A stretch of 64,000 bases of DNA from Corynebacterium afermentans subsp. afermentans. Lineage in GTDB: Bacteria; Actinomycetota; Actinomycetes; Mycobacteriales; Mycobacteriaceae. The translations under genes were made by a program, and so were the position numbers. The notes under the pieces are model-generated. The model was not told where the DNA came from, searched no databases, and saw only the letters and a list, made by a program, of their open reading frames with translations. Location of the stretch: assembly GCF_030408355.1 (NCBI RefSeq), contig NZ_CP046606.1, forward strand, positions 1,984,001 to 2,048,000. The letters are read 5' to 3'. This document shows, piece after piece, positions 37,483 to 45,855 of the stretch. Within the stretch, counting starts at the first letter, position 1, and each line of letters starts with the position of its first letter.

Positions 37483-38511
37483 TTAGATACCCAGCCTCTT
37501 AGCCAACACCCCTGGGAAGAACTCCTGCCGGCTCGGCCCCTTCGGCTGGTAAAGGCGCGGGACCTCCCGTAGGGTGCGCGAATCCTCCTCGAGCGCATCC
37601 AGGACGCGGCGCACCACAGCCACCTCGTTTCGGTTGATCTCTCTGGGGGTCACGCGCAGGATCTTGAAGCCCTGCTCCTTCAACCAATTCTCGCGGGCGA
37701 TCTGTTTCGCATACGCTTCCTCCGGCCCCTCCTTCATCTTCCCCCAGCCGTCGACTTCAATGATCAAGTCTCCGATAATGAGATCCACCCGGTATGGGCC
37801 GATGAGCACCTGGGCGTGACACGTGATGCCGTGCTCTTCCAAAATGAGGCGCAACAGCGTTTCGTACGTTGACTCTGAACGGTTGGTTGCTTTTGCCAGC
37901 GCGTGTCGCGCCTTCCCGATCCCCTTCGTTCCCCTCATGCGCTGCATCATTGCGGCGCATTCCTCACGGATGAGGTCGGCCTCGGAGTCTGAGCACCGCG
38001 CTAAAAGGCTTTCAAACGCGATGATGCCGGATCGCTCTCCGGCGCTGCGGGCGATGTCGATGGCGGTGCGGACCGCGTTGGTGAACCTGATCCCTGCCCG
38101 TTGGACCACGTCTTCCTCTGGTACGGCCATGCGTTTGTACTCGATGCCCGGGCTCTGGGCCTTCGCCGATGGCGGTTTTCCGCTCGGGAGCGCGACTTGC
38201 ACGCCTGGTTTGGTGTCGTAGTGCACCCACACTCCACAGACCCGCGCCGCGGAAAAGCCGACAAGGACGGCCTTGGTGCTTTGCCTGGATGCGGCGCAGC
38301 CCCGGAGAAACTCCTGCTCGTAGGGCTCTAAGGTCTTCCACTTTGCTGCGTCGACGTAGAGCGATTTGGTCAGTTGGTGCAGCTTTCCGTTTCTGATGCG
38401 GGAATGCGTGGTGATGTCGTGGGCGGTAACCCTGCGGACGTCGACAAGCATCTCCAGCAGCTCATTCTTGCGAGCCCCATCCATTTCGAACCCCCGTTCG
38501 TCGTATCCCAC
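37483..38511 (-). CDS. AbiEi-like N-terminal plus DUF559/Vsr-like nuclease-fold protein, flanked by palindromes
   Basis: A 342-aa protein. The N-terminal ~80 residues resemble the winged-helix start of AbiEi-type antitoxin proteins (RVTAHDITTHSRIRNGKLHQLTKSLYV). The C-terminal third has a PD-(D/E)xK-like core: YRVDLIIGDLIIEVDGWGK, then ENWLKEQGFKILRVTPREI, as in DUF559/very-short-patch-repair-like nucleases (Asp, then Glu-x-Asp). No partner toxin gene is adjacent. It is bracketed by palindromes B and C, each 6 nt from a stop codon. Activity is inferred from fold motifs only. Proteins of this kind are scattered in corynebacteria in several copies, suggesting mobility. Confidence 0.65.
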   Translation of the reverse strand: MGYDERGFEMDGARKNELLEMLVDVRRVTAHDITTHSRIRNGKLHQLTKSLYVDAAKWKTLEPYEQEFLRGCAASRQSTKAVLVGFSAARVCGVWVHYDTKPGVQVALPSGKPPSAKAQSPGIEYKRMAVPEEDVVQRAGIRFTNAVRTAIDIARSAGERSGIIAFESLLARCSDSEADLIREECAAMMQRMRGTKGIGKARHALAKATNRSESTYETLLRLILEEHGITCHAQVLIGPYRVDLIIGDLIIEVDGWGKMKEGPEEAYAKQIARENWLKEQGFKILRVTPREINRNEVAVVRRVLDALEEDSRTLREVPRLYQPKGPSRQEFFPGVLAKRLGI

Positions 38512-38546
38512 GGTGATGGTAACCGAGGATCACGCGCCCCGCACAG

Positions 38547-38611
38547 ATGGTGAAAGGCCGATGGTGAATCCGCCCCGAATCAGCGGACATTCACCATCGG
38601 CCTTTCACCAT
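38547..38611. repeat. long intergenic palindrome with GATGGTGAA core (copy C)
   Basis: Perfect 23-nt arms, 38547-38569 and 38589-38611, with TCCGC/GCGGA in the loop. Nearly the same sequence as copy A at 31334. It lies 6 nt beyond the stop of the ABC permease gene and 35 nt upstream of the nuclease-like gene start. Confidence 0.92.
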
Positions 38612-38617
38612 GCGCAG

Positions 38618-39349
38618 CTACGCGTCGCGGGTCTCCAGCAGCACCACGCCGACGATCCACGCCACCACAGCCCACACGGCGAAGATCAGCAGCGACACGG
38701 GCAGTGTCCAGTTCTGGGTGGGGCTGTTGGTCATGAACGCCATGAGGTTGCCAAACGGCAGGAACTTGGCCACGTCGGCGCCGTAGCGCGGGATGAAGCC
38801 GACGATGGATTCCACCAGCAGCATCATGCCCATGCCGGTGACCACGGCGCCGGAGGTGTTGCGTGCGATCCAGCCGACCCCCTGCTGGAACAGGGTGATC
38901 AGGGCCATGCCGAGGGGGATGGCCCACAGGGCGCGTCGGGAGGCGGTGTTGCTCACCCAGTTCGCGGGCACGGGCGCGGTGAGATCGCCGATTGCGAAGG
39001 CGACGACAAGCCCGAAGAAGGTCAGCAAAGCAGCCAGCGCAGCACCGAGCACAAGCTTTGCGACGGCCACCTGCCACCGCTTCGGAGCAACCCTGAAGTT
39101 TGTCGGCGGGATGCCGAAGCGGTACTCGGTGGTCACGGTCATGGATGCCTGCACGATCACGATGATCGCGGTGGTCAGCGCCATGGTGGCTGCGACGGTC
39201 AAGGGCGCGTACGGCATGCCGCCGAGTTTGGATGCGGTGCCGAACAGGGCTCCGTAGAAGGCGCCGAAGACGATGATCAGCGCGGAGGTCCACCAGAAGG
39301 AGGCGGTGGAGCGCAGTTTGGTCCACTCGGCGGGAAACAGGTTAAGCAT
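38618..39349 (-). CDS. ABC-2 type transporter permease
   Basis: A 243-aa membrane protein with about six helices, e.g. ALIIVFGAFYGALF, MALTTAIIVIVQASMTV, LVLGAALAALLTFFGLVVAFAI and VSLLIFAVWAVVAWIVGVVLL. The start MLNLFPAEWTKLRSTASFWW is typical of ABC-2 exporter permeases paired with a DrrA-type ATPase. Its start overlaps the stop of the ATPase gene by 8 nt. Substrate unknown; such two-gene systems often export peptides or antibiotics. Confidence 0.85.
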   Translation of the reverse strand: MLNLFPAEWTKLRSTASFWWTSALIIVFGAFYGALFGTASKLGGMPYAPLTVAATMALTTAIIVIVQASMTVTTEYRFGIPPTNFRVAPKRWQVAVAKLVLGAALAALLTFFGLVVAFAIGDLTAPVPANWVSNTASRRALWAIPLGMALITLFQQGVGWIARNTSGAVVTGMGMMLLVESIVGFIPRYGADVAKFLPFGNLMAFMTNSPTQNWTLPVSLLIFAVWAVVAWIVGVVLLETRDA

Positions 39350-40283
39350 TGGTACCTCCGGAGACGTACTGGGCGTGGCCCTCGGTGGATTGCATGTATG
39401 CCTCTTCGAGGGAGGCGCGGCGCTCGGCGAGCTCGGATAGCGGCACCCCGGCGGCGAAGGCGACGCGGCCGACGTCGTCGGAGCTGCGGTCCGGGATCTC
39501 GAACACGGCGCGGCCGTCGGCGTCCACTGCCCGCGTGAAGGGCATGGCCGTGTCGGCGTGCTGCAGCGCGGCGGCCAAGGCGGCCGCGGCGTTGTCGGTG
39601 GGGGTGCGCACGATGGTGGTCACGCCGGAGTTTGAGCGGATGAACTCGGCCATGGACGTGTTGGCAACCAGGCGGCCGCGGCCGATGATGATTAGGTCTT
39701 CGGCGGTCTGCGCCATCTCGGCGAGCAGGTGGGAGGACACGAGCACGGTGCGCCCCTCGGCCGCCAGGGACTGCAACAGCCCGCGCACCCAGCGGATGCC
39801 GGCAGGATCGAGGCCGTTGACGGGCTCGTCCAGGATCAGGTACTCCGGGTCGCCGAGCAGCGCCGCCGCGATGCCGAGGCGCTGGCCCATGCCGAGGGAG
39901 AACCCGCCGACGTGTTTGCCGGCGACGTCGCTTAGGCCCACCAGCTCGAGCACTTCGTCTACGCGGGTGCGCGGCAGCCCGGCGGCTTGCGCTTGCCAGA
40001 GCAGGCTGGCGCGGGCGGAGCGGTTGGGGTGGACACCTTTGGCGTCGAGAAGCGCGCCCACTTTGCGCGCGGGGTTGGGAAGCTGGCGGTAGGGCACGCC
40101 GTCGATGAGCGCGGTGCCGGATGTGGGGCGGTCCAGGCCCAGGATCATGCGCATGGTGGTGGATTTACCTGCGCCGTTGGGGCCGAGGAAGCCGGTGACG
40201 ACGCCGGGTTTGACGGTGAACGTGAGGTCGTCAACCGCTTGGACGGCGCCGTACCGTTTGGTCAGGCATTGCACTTCAATCAT
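39342..40283 (-). CDS. ABC transporter ATP-binding protein
   Basis: A 313-aa ATPase. Walker A GPNGAGKSTT, Q-loop region, signature FSLGMGQRLGIAAALLG, Walker B YLILDEPVNGLDPAG and the H-loop SSHLLAEMA are all intact. A C-terminal domain of about 90 residues follows, typical of DrrA/CcmA exporters. I chose the ATG at 40283 (MIEVQCLTKRYG), supported by a CATACT hexamer 7 nt upstream, rather than the longer frame to 40319. It nevertheless overlaps the Nudix gene by 8 nt, so it can also be read from that message. Confidence 0.9.
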   Translation of the reverse strand: MIEVQCLTKRYGAVQAVDDLTFTVKPGVVTGFLGPNGAGKSTTMRMILGLDRPTSGTALIDGVPYRQLPNPARKVGALLDAKGVHPNRSARASLLWQAQAAGLPRTRVDEVLELVGLSDVAGKHVGGFSLGMGQRLGIAAALLGDPEYLILDEPVNGLDPAGIRWVRGLLQSLAAEGRTVLVSSHLLAEMAQTAEDLIIIGRGRLVANTSMAEFIRSNSGVTTIVRTPTDNAAAALAAALQHADTAMPFTRAVDADGRAVFEIPDRSSDDVGRVAFAAGVPLSELAERRASLEEAYMQSTEGHAQYVSGGTNA

Positions 40284-40755
40284 GCGGTTCAGTATGCACC
40301 ATGGCTTTGGCGAGCACATTGCTTAGCGACGCCGCGAAGCCCGGGTGCAGCTCAAACCCCGAAACCTCATGCAGCCCAATCCAACGCAGTTCCTCCGATT
40401 CCTCGTTGGCGGTCACGGCCAGCGGCGCCTCGCACAGCGCGATGACGGTGGTGTAGCTCCACTCCGGCAGGTCCGTGGTGACTACTTCCTCGACTACGTT
40501 GATGCGCTCCGGGTCGATGGCGCACTCCTCCATGGTCTCGCGCACCGCCGCCTGTGCTGGGGTTTCGTGGCTGTCGCGGGCGCCGCCGGGGATGCCCCAG
40601 GTTCCGCCCTGGGCGGTCCAGCTGGCGCGGTGCTGCAGCAGCACTTTCGCGTCCGCTCCCTGACCGGCGATGAGAAAAAGGCCGGCGGCGCCGAAGCGCC
40701 CCCAGAGTTTTGTGCCGTCGGGTGTGGTGACCCAGCCGTTTCCGTCGCCAAGCAT
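40276..40755 (-). CDS. Nudix hydrolase
   Basis: A 159-aa pyrophosphohydrolase. The Nudix box GGARDSHETPAQAAVRETMEEC follows the G-x5-E-x7-R-E-x2-E-E rule. The N-terminal KLWGRFGAAGLFLIAG and VLLQHRASW segments are typical of actinobacterial MutT-like proteins. The nucleotide substrate cannot be predicted. I start at ATG 40755 because TACAGT ends 7 nt upstream (leaderless); the frame is open for three more codons to a GTG at 40764. Divergent from glnX. Confidence 0.88.
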   Translation of the reverse strand: MLGDGNGWVTTPDGTKLWGRFGAAGLFLIAGQGADAKVLLQHRASWTAQGGTWGIPGGARDSHETPAQAAVRETMEECAIDPERINVVEEVVTTDLPEWSYTTVIALCEAPLAVTANEESEELRWIGLHEVSGFELHPGFAASLSNVLAKAMVHTEPHD

Positions 40756-40792
40756 GGCCCCCACTGTAGGTGGGAACAGTTATCATTGCGGA
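40756..40792. promoter_or_regulatory. divergent leaderless promoters of the Nudix gene and glnX
   Basis: In a 37-bp gap, TACAGT on the minus strand ends 7 nt before the Nudix ATG, and TATCAT (40781-40786) on the plus strand ends 6 nt before the glnX ATG. Neither gene has a ribosome site. Confidence 0.5.
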
Positions 40793-42178
40793 ATGGTGAC
40801 GCAAAGCAGGCCGAGCGACGACGCGTGGCTCGACGAGCTTGAAGCGCGCCCGGCGCACCCGCGGCTGCACGGCGTCCTCCACGGCCCGCTCGCCGGCCCC
40901 TTAAGAATGGGGCGGCGCGGCCGCGCGTTCGCGCAGACCACCCCGGGCAAGATCATCGTGGTGATGGTTCTGCTGACCGCCTTGCTGCTAGCGGCGGGGC
41001 TATCCATGAGCCAGTCCATGTCCAGCCGCAACCAGTCGCTGGACACGGTGCGCGAGGCCACAGAGCCGATGAGCGCGGCCGCCCACTTGCTATCTACTTC
41101 CCTGCTGCGCGCCGACACCATCGCGGCGGGCGGGTTTGTCCAGCCCGGGCCGCTGTCGCACGAGGACGTGCAGGCCTACTCCGCTGCGCTGGACACTGCG
41201 GTCAGCTCCGCCAGCGAGATTTACAAGGGCGCGGTGGAGGCCGACACCGCCACTAGCGAGCGCATCGAGGAGCTGGTCAGCGAAATCCAGCGGGACCTTC
41301 CCGTCTATGCGGGCCTAAACGAGCGCGCCCGGGTGAACCAGCGAATGGGTAACCCGGTGGGCGTGGCCTACATGTCCGAGGCGTCCAGCATTATGCGCAC
41401 CCGCATGCTGGTGGCCGCCTCCGAGATCAATGCGCTGACCCGCGAGGACGTGGCTAAGGAGATGCGGCGCTTGTCCGAGCCGCAGTGGGTGCCGCTGTCC
41501 GGCCTGGTCGCGGCACTCGGATTCCTCGTGCTCACACAGTGGTGGCTGTGGCGGGTGTTCCGCCGCCGTCTGAACAAGGGTTTTCTCGCCGGCACCCTCG
41601 CGGTGGTGGTGGCGCTGAGCTGGGCCACGGTGTCGAATTACCAGTCCTGGCGCAACGGTTCGGTGGAGTATGAGCGGGCGGCGAAGCCCTGGGAGGAGCT
41701 CACCGTCGCCCGCTTCGACGCGCTGCAGACGCGCACGGACGAGACATTCGCGCTGCTGCGCCGCCAGTCGGTGGTGCACTCGTCGCGGGCGTTTGACGGA
41801 ACGTATGCGTCGGTAAGCGCGGCGCTCGCAACGGCCGAGGCGTACGGCGGGGAGCAGCAGCTTATCGACGACGCACGCGACGCCCTGCGCACATGGGCCT
41901 ACGAGCACAACGAGCTGGTCGGCGCTTTAAACTCCGGTAGCTACGAACAGGCGGCGGACCTGTTAGTTTCCGGCGGCGGGGCGGGCGAGGCGCCGTTCAG
42001 GGAGCTGGACGCGACGCTGTCCAAACTCATCGCCTCCTCCCGGGAAGGCACGCAGGCCTACATCGACGCCTCGTTGGACGCGACGCGGCAGGTCTCCGCG
42101 GTGGTGGCGTTTTTGTCCATGCTGGCTGTGGTCTGCACGTGGCTGGGCATTCGCAGAAGGCTGGGTGAGTACCTGTGA
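40793..42178 (+). CDS. glnX: GlnX, membrane partner of PknG
   Basis: A 461-aa membrane protein with a hydrophilic N-terminus of about 55 residues and four helices near 57-80, 233-255, 262-280 and 430-452. Two large extracytoplasmic helical loops lie between them. The order glnX-glnH-pknG is conserved in actinobacteria: GlnH binds an amino acid outside, and GlnX passes the signal through the membrane to the kinase PknG. The coiled, Ala/Glu-rich loops resemble four-helix sensor domains. Its stop overlaps the glnH GTG start. Assigned mainly from the operon. Confidence 0.85.
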   Translation: MVTQSRPSDDAWLDELEARPAHPRLHGVLHGPLAGPLRMGRRGRAFAQTTPGKIIVVMVLLTALLLAAGLSMSQSMSSRNQSLDTVREATEPMSAAAHLLSTSLLRADTIAAGGFVQPGPLSHEDVQAYSAALDTAVSSASEIYKGAVEADTATSERIEELVSEIQRDLPVYAGLNERARVNQRMGNPVGVAYMSEASSIMRTRMLVAASEINALTREDVAKEMRRLSEPQWVPLSGLVAALGFLVLTQWWLWRVFRRRLNKGFLAGTLAVVVALSWATVSNYQSWRNGSVEYERAAKPWEELTVARFDALQTRTDETFALLRRQSVVHSSRAFDGTYASVSAALATAEAYGGEQQLIDDARDALRTWAYEHNELVGALNSGSYEQAADLLVSGGGAGEAPFRELDATLSKLIASSREGTQAYIDASLDATRQVSAVVAFLSMLAVVCTWLGIRRRLGEYL

Positions 42179-43185
42179 GAACGACGTGGGCCGCGTGCGC
42201 GGCGGCTGTAACGGTGCTGGCGCTGGCGGGCTGCTCCGATGAGCCATCGCCGGTGCGCGCCACCATCGCCCCGGAGCAGGAAACCTCCACCACCCGCGAG
42301 CTGCTGCCGCTGCCGCCCGGCGCGACACTCGAGGGGGCGCAGGGGGTGCCGGAGGAGCCCTACGTGTCATCGAAATTGGAATGGGAGGGCTCGCTCAATC
42401 CGCGCGGGGCCGAGGAAGCCACCCCGAACGTCGACCGCATCAAGCGCCGCGGCCGGCTGGTGGTGGGCATCGACCAGTCCCTGTACCTGCTGGCGTTCCG
42501 CGACACCGCCAGCGGCGAGCTGCGCGGGCTGGAGGTGGACCTCGCCCGCGCGATCGCCGAGGACATCTTCGACGAGGAAAGCACCGGCATCAACCGCCTG
42601 GACCTGCGGTTTGTGGATTCGGCGGCGCGCGCCGACGCGCTGAACAACGGCGAGGTGGACATTGTCATCCGCACCATGTCCATTACCCCGGAGCGCGCGA
42701 AGTCTATCGACTTTTCCACCCCGTACCTGACCTCTCGTGTGCGGGTTTTGGTGCCGCGGGACCGGGGAGTGGACGACATCAACCAGCTGGGCGGCAAAAC
42801 GGTGTGCATCGTCGACGGCACGAACCTGGCCCAGATCGCGCGCACGTTCACGCCGCATTCGGAGATTTTGCGCACCCGCTCCTGGTCCGACTGCCTGATG
42901 GCTACGCAGCAGTTCCAGGCGGACGCGATTGTGGCGGACGATTCCATCCTGGCAGGCTTGTCCGCGCAGGACCCGTACGCGAAGATCCTGCCGGGCACTC
43001 TGGCCTCGCAGTACTACGGCGTGGGGATCCCAAAGGGCCAGGCGGACCTGGTGAGGCAGGTCAACTCGACGCTGGAGCGGATGCGTAACGACGGCACGTG
43101 GTCGCAGCTCTACTCCACCTGGCTCGGGGGCTCCATCGCGGAGTCCTCCCCGCCGCCGCTGATGTACCGCAAGGAGGGGCAGTGA
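42175..43185 (+). CDS. glnH: GlnH, amino-acid-binding lipoprotein of the PknG pathway
   Basis: A 336-aa solute-binding protein. The lipobox LALAGC at residue ~20 gives a lipid anchor, and the remainder is an SBP_bac_3 domain (RRGRLVVGIDQSLYLLAFRD; VDIVIRTMSITPERAKSIDFSTPYL; QYYGVGIPKGQADLV). Homologues bind glutamate, glutamine or aspartate and signal nutrient status through GlnX to PknG. A GTG start overlaps the glnX stop (GTGA). Its own stop overlaps the pknG GTG in the same way. There is no linked ABC permease, which supports a sensory role. Confidence 0.9.
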   Translation: MRTTWAACAAAVTVLALAGCSDEPSPVRATIAPEQETSTTRELLPLPPGATLEGAQGVPEEPYVSSKLEWEGSLNPRGAEEATPNVDRIKRRGRLVVGIDQSLYLLAFRDTASGELRGLEVDLARAIAEDIFDEESTGINRLDLRFVDSAARADALNNGEVDIVIRTMSITPERAKSIDFSTPYLTSRVRVLVPRDRGVDDINQLGGKTVCIVDGTNLAQIARTFTPHSEILRTRSWSDCLMATQQFQADAIVADDSILAGLSAQDPYAKILPGTLASQYYGVGIPKGQADLVRQVNSTLERMRNDGTWSQLYSTWLGGSIAESSPPPLMYRKEGQ

Positions 43186-45569
43186 GCACTGAACGCAATG
43201 AACAGGACCCGCTAGAGCAGCACACCGAGGCGGTGGCCTTCGACCCCTTCGCGGACGAGGACGATGGCGCCGAGCCGGGCACCGAGGCAGTAGCGTTTGA
43301 CCCCTTCGCCGACGACGAGACTGACTACTCCGCCATGGGCGAAATGGCCGGCCTGCTCAAAGACTTGGACGAGCTGCGCAGGGGCAGCAACCGCGAGGAC
43401 ACCTCCAAGCGCTCGCTCAGGCTCGCCCTCGACACGTTCCGCGAGCGCCGCGGCACCCGCCGCGCCACCCGCGTCGTCGCCGACGGCATGGTTGAGCTGC
43501 CCTGGGTGGAGCCCACCGAACCGAAAGAGGCGCTGATCGACCCGGAGCCGGCCGTGGTGAAAAAGGGCATCGCCCCGCCGGCCCTACAGCCGGGCGACGT
43601 GGTGGCCAGCCAGTACGAAATCATGGGCGTGATCGCCCACGGCGGCATGGGCTGGATCTACCTGGCACAGGACCACCACGTGGCCGGGCGCGTGGTGGTG
43701 CTCAAAGGCCTGCACTCCACGGACAACCCGGACGAGGCGGCGGCCGCCGCGGCCGAGCGCGAGTTCCTGGCAGAGATGACCCACCCCGGCATTGTGCAGA
43801 TCTTCAACTTCATCGACGACCCGCGCGTGCCCGGCGGGTTCACCGTCATGGAGTACGTGGGCGGGCCGAGTCTGCGGGCGTGGCGGAATGCGTCGACAAG
43901 CAAAGTGCTCCAACCCGACATCGCGATTGCGTACATGCTCGAAGTGCTGCCGGCGCTGGACTACCTGCACTCGCGCGGCGTGGTGTACAACGACCTGAAG
44001 CCGGACAACATCATCGTCACCGAAGACCACGTCAAGCTCATCGACATGGGCGCGGTCTCCGGCATCGGCGCCTACGGGTTCATTTACGGCACGAAGGGGT
44101 TCCAGGCGCCGGAGGTGGCAACCGAAGGGCCTTCCGTATCCTCCGACGTGTACACCGTGGGCCGCACGCTGGCCTCGCTGGTGGTGGACCTGCCGCAGAC
44201 CGACGGGGTGTACGACCCGGGCCTGCCCTCCCCCATCGACGAACCGCTGTTTCGCCAATACACCTCCCTGTACCGCCTGCTCGCCCGCTGCTGCAACGAG
44301 GACCCGGCGCAACGCTTCACCAGCCTGACCGAGCTGGAGGCGCAGATGCTCGGTGTGCTGCGAGAACTCGTCGCCGTGCGCGACGGGCGCACCTACCCTG
44401 CGCAGCACTCCCTGTTCTCCCCGCAACGTACGACGTTCGGCACAAAACACCTGGTTTTCCGCACCGACCAGCTGATCGACGGGATCGCCCGCAGCGTGGA
44501 CATCACCCCGCAGGAAGTCGTCGCCGCGCTGCCGTCGCCGCTGGTCAACCGCGACGACGTCGGCGCCGCCATGCTGCAGGGCTCCTCCTACGCCGAGCCA
44601 CGCGAAACGCTGGAGACTCTGCGCCAAGCCATGACCACCCCGCAGTACGAGCACTCCGTGGAAATCTCCTTCGGAGTCGTGCGCACCATGCTCGATCTTG
44701 GCCTGACCACCCAAGCGCGCACCTGGCTGCGCTCACTTTCGGACCGCTTCGGCGACAACTGGCGCTACTTTTGGTACGCGGGCGTTGTGGAGACACTGTT
44801 GGGCGACTTCAACTCCGCGAAGACCTCGTTCTCCGAGGTGCTCAATCAGCTGCCCGGCGAGGCCGCACCAAAACTCGCCCTCGCCGCAGTCAGCGAGCTC
44901 ATCCTGCAGGAAGGCGGGTATCAATCGAGCGAGCTGCTTCATAGCGGGCTCGCGCCCGCCGCTGCCGGCCTTAGCCAGCACCTCTGCGACGTGCCGGACG
45001 ACGTGTTCGAGCACATGGCCGCCGACGGTGTCACAGACGGCACCTGGTCGCTGACCGTGACCTCCCCCGAGGGGCTGCGCTTCCACGCCACCCGCCTCTA
45101 CGCGCTGGTGTGGATGACCAACCCCACCACCGTCTCCTCCGCATTCGGCCTAGCCCGGATGCTTATGTGCGAGCGCGAAGTGGGCCTGGCTATTCAAGCT
45201 CTGGACAAGGTTCCTAACGCGTCGCGCCACTACCGCATGGCGCGGCTGACCGCGATTTTGTGCCTGGTTGCGGAGGATGCCACTGAGGACCACATCCGGC
45301 TCGCCGCCCGCCGGCTGGAGCAGATCCCCTCCACCGAACCGCGGTTTTTGCAGATCAAAGTCGCCGTCATCGAGGCCGGCCTAACGTACCTGCGTTCCCA
45401 CGAGGCGGCGACCAACGTGGCGCTCTTCGAGTACCCGTTCACCATCCGGGGGCTGCGCCGCGGCCTCGCCCAAACGCTGCGGGACCAAGCCCGGGTAGCG
45501 CCGTACCCGAAGCACCGGTACGCGCTGGTGGACCTAGCCAACAAGGTCCGCCCCGCCACCTGGTTCTAG
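43182..45569 (+). CDS. pknG: serine/threonine protein kinase PknG
   Basis: A 795-aa soluble kinase. The kinase domain (about 135-410) has the glycine loop IAHGGMGWIYLA, the catalytic segment YNDLKPDNIIV (no HRD, as usual in PknG) and DMGA in place of DFG. A TPR region fills the C-terminus. The family phosphorylates the FHA protein OdhI/GarA to control 2-oxoglutarate dehydrogenase. The N-terminus holds two copies of TEAVAFDPFAD, each a candidate phospho-Thr docking site for the FHA domain. No Cys pair is present, so the rubredoxin domain of mycobacterial PknG is missing. GTG start with AAGGAGGGG upstream. Confidence 0.95.
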   Translation: MSTERNEQDPLEQHTEAVAFDPFADEDDGAEPGTEAVAFDPFADDETDYSAMGEMAGLLKDLDELRRGSNREDTSKRSLRLALDTFRERRGTRRATRVVADGMVELPWVEPTEPKEALIDPEPAVVKKGIAPPALQPGDVVASQYEIMGVIAHGGMGWIYLAQDHHVAGRVVVLKGLHSTDNPDEAAAAAAEREFLAEMTHPGIVQIFNFIDDPRVPGGFTVMEYVGGPSLRAWRNASTSKVLQPDIAIAYMLEVLPALDYLHSRGVVYNDLKPDNIIVTEDHVKLIDMGAVSGIGAYGFIYGTKGFQAPEVATEGPSVSSDVYTVGRTLASLVVDLPQTDGVYDPGLPSPIDEPLFRQYTSLYRLLARCCNEDPAQRFTSLTELEAQMLGVLRELVAVRDGRTYPAQHSLFSPQRTTFGTKHLVFRTDQLIDGIARSVDITPQEVVAALPSPLVNRDDVGAAMLQGSSYAEPRETLETLRQAMTTPQYEHSVEISFGVVRTMLDLGLTTQARTWLRSLSDRFGDNWRYFWYAGVVETLLGDFNSAKTSFSEVLNQLPGEAAPKLALAAVSELILQEGGYQSSELLHSGLAPAAAGLSQHLCDVPDDVFEHMAADGVTDGTWSLTVTSPEGLRFHATRLYALVWMTNPTTVSSAFGLARMLMCEREVGLAIQALDKVPNASRHYRMARLTAILCLVAEDATEDHIRLAARRLEQIPSTEPRFLQIKVAVIEAGLTYLRSHEAATNVALFEYPFTIRGLRRGLAQTLRDQARVAPYPKHRYALVDLANKVRPATWF

Positions 45570-45590
45570 GGGGTTGGGCGCCGTTCCCAA

Positions 45591-45654
45591 ATTTGTTCAC
45601 CCCGGCCGGGTGCTGTCGGTGAACAAATCCCCTTTTGGCGGTTGATTTGTTCAC
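45591..45654. repeat. intergenic inverted repeat with GTGAACAAAT units
   Basis: ATTTGTTCACC (45591-45601) is inverted as GGTGAACAAAT (45618-45628), and a third copy GATTTGTTCAC follows at 45644-45654. It lies 21 nt beyond the pknG stop and could end that transcript, although the T-run is weak. The GGTGAA element recalls palindromes A-C. Confidence 0.75.
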
Positions 45655-45804
45655 TTTCCGCAGGTCGCCCAAAACCTGAGGCAGATCTATTCATCGCGCA
45701 GTGAATTAATCCGCCGGGGCGGCGGGAACCGAGCGAGGCCGCTGTCCCGCCGACACTTCACGGCGGAATCTGTCAGCCGAACCCCATCGGCCCAGGTCAG
45801 CGCA

Positions 45805-45842
45805 AACGGCCGCCGTAATCTGTCAGGATTACGGCGGCCGTT
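45805..45842 (-). terminator. strong hairpin after the large metalloprotease gene
   Basis: Perfect 16-bp stem (45805-45820 / 45827-45842) with loop TGTCAG, 14 nt beyond the stop codon at 45856. It is followed on the minus strand by TTTGC. The TCTGTCAG element also occurs unpaired at 45767-45775. Confidence 0.8.
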
Positions 45843-45855
45843 CCAGCGGCGGTGC

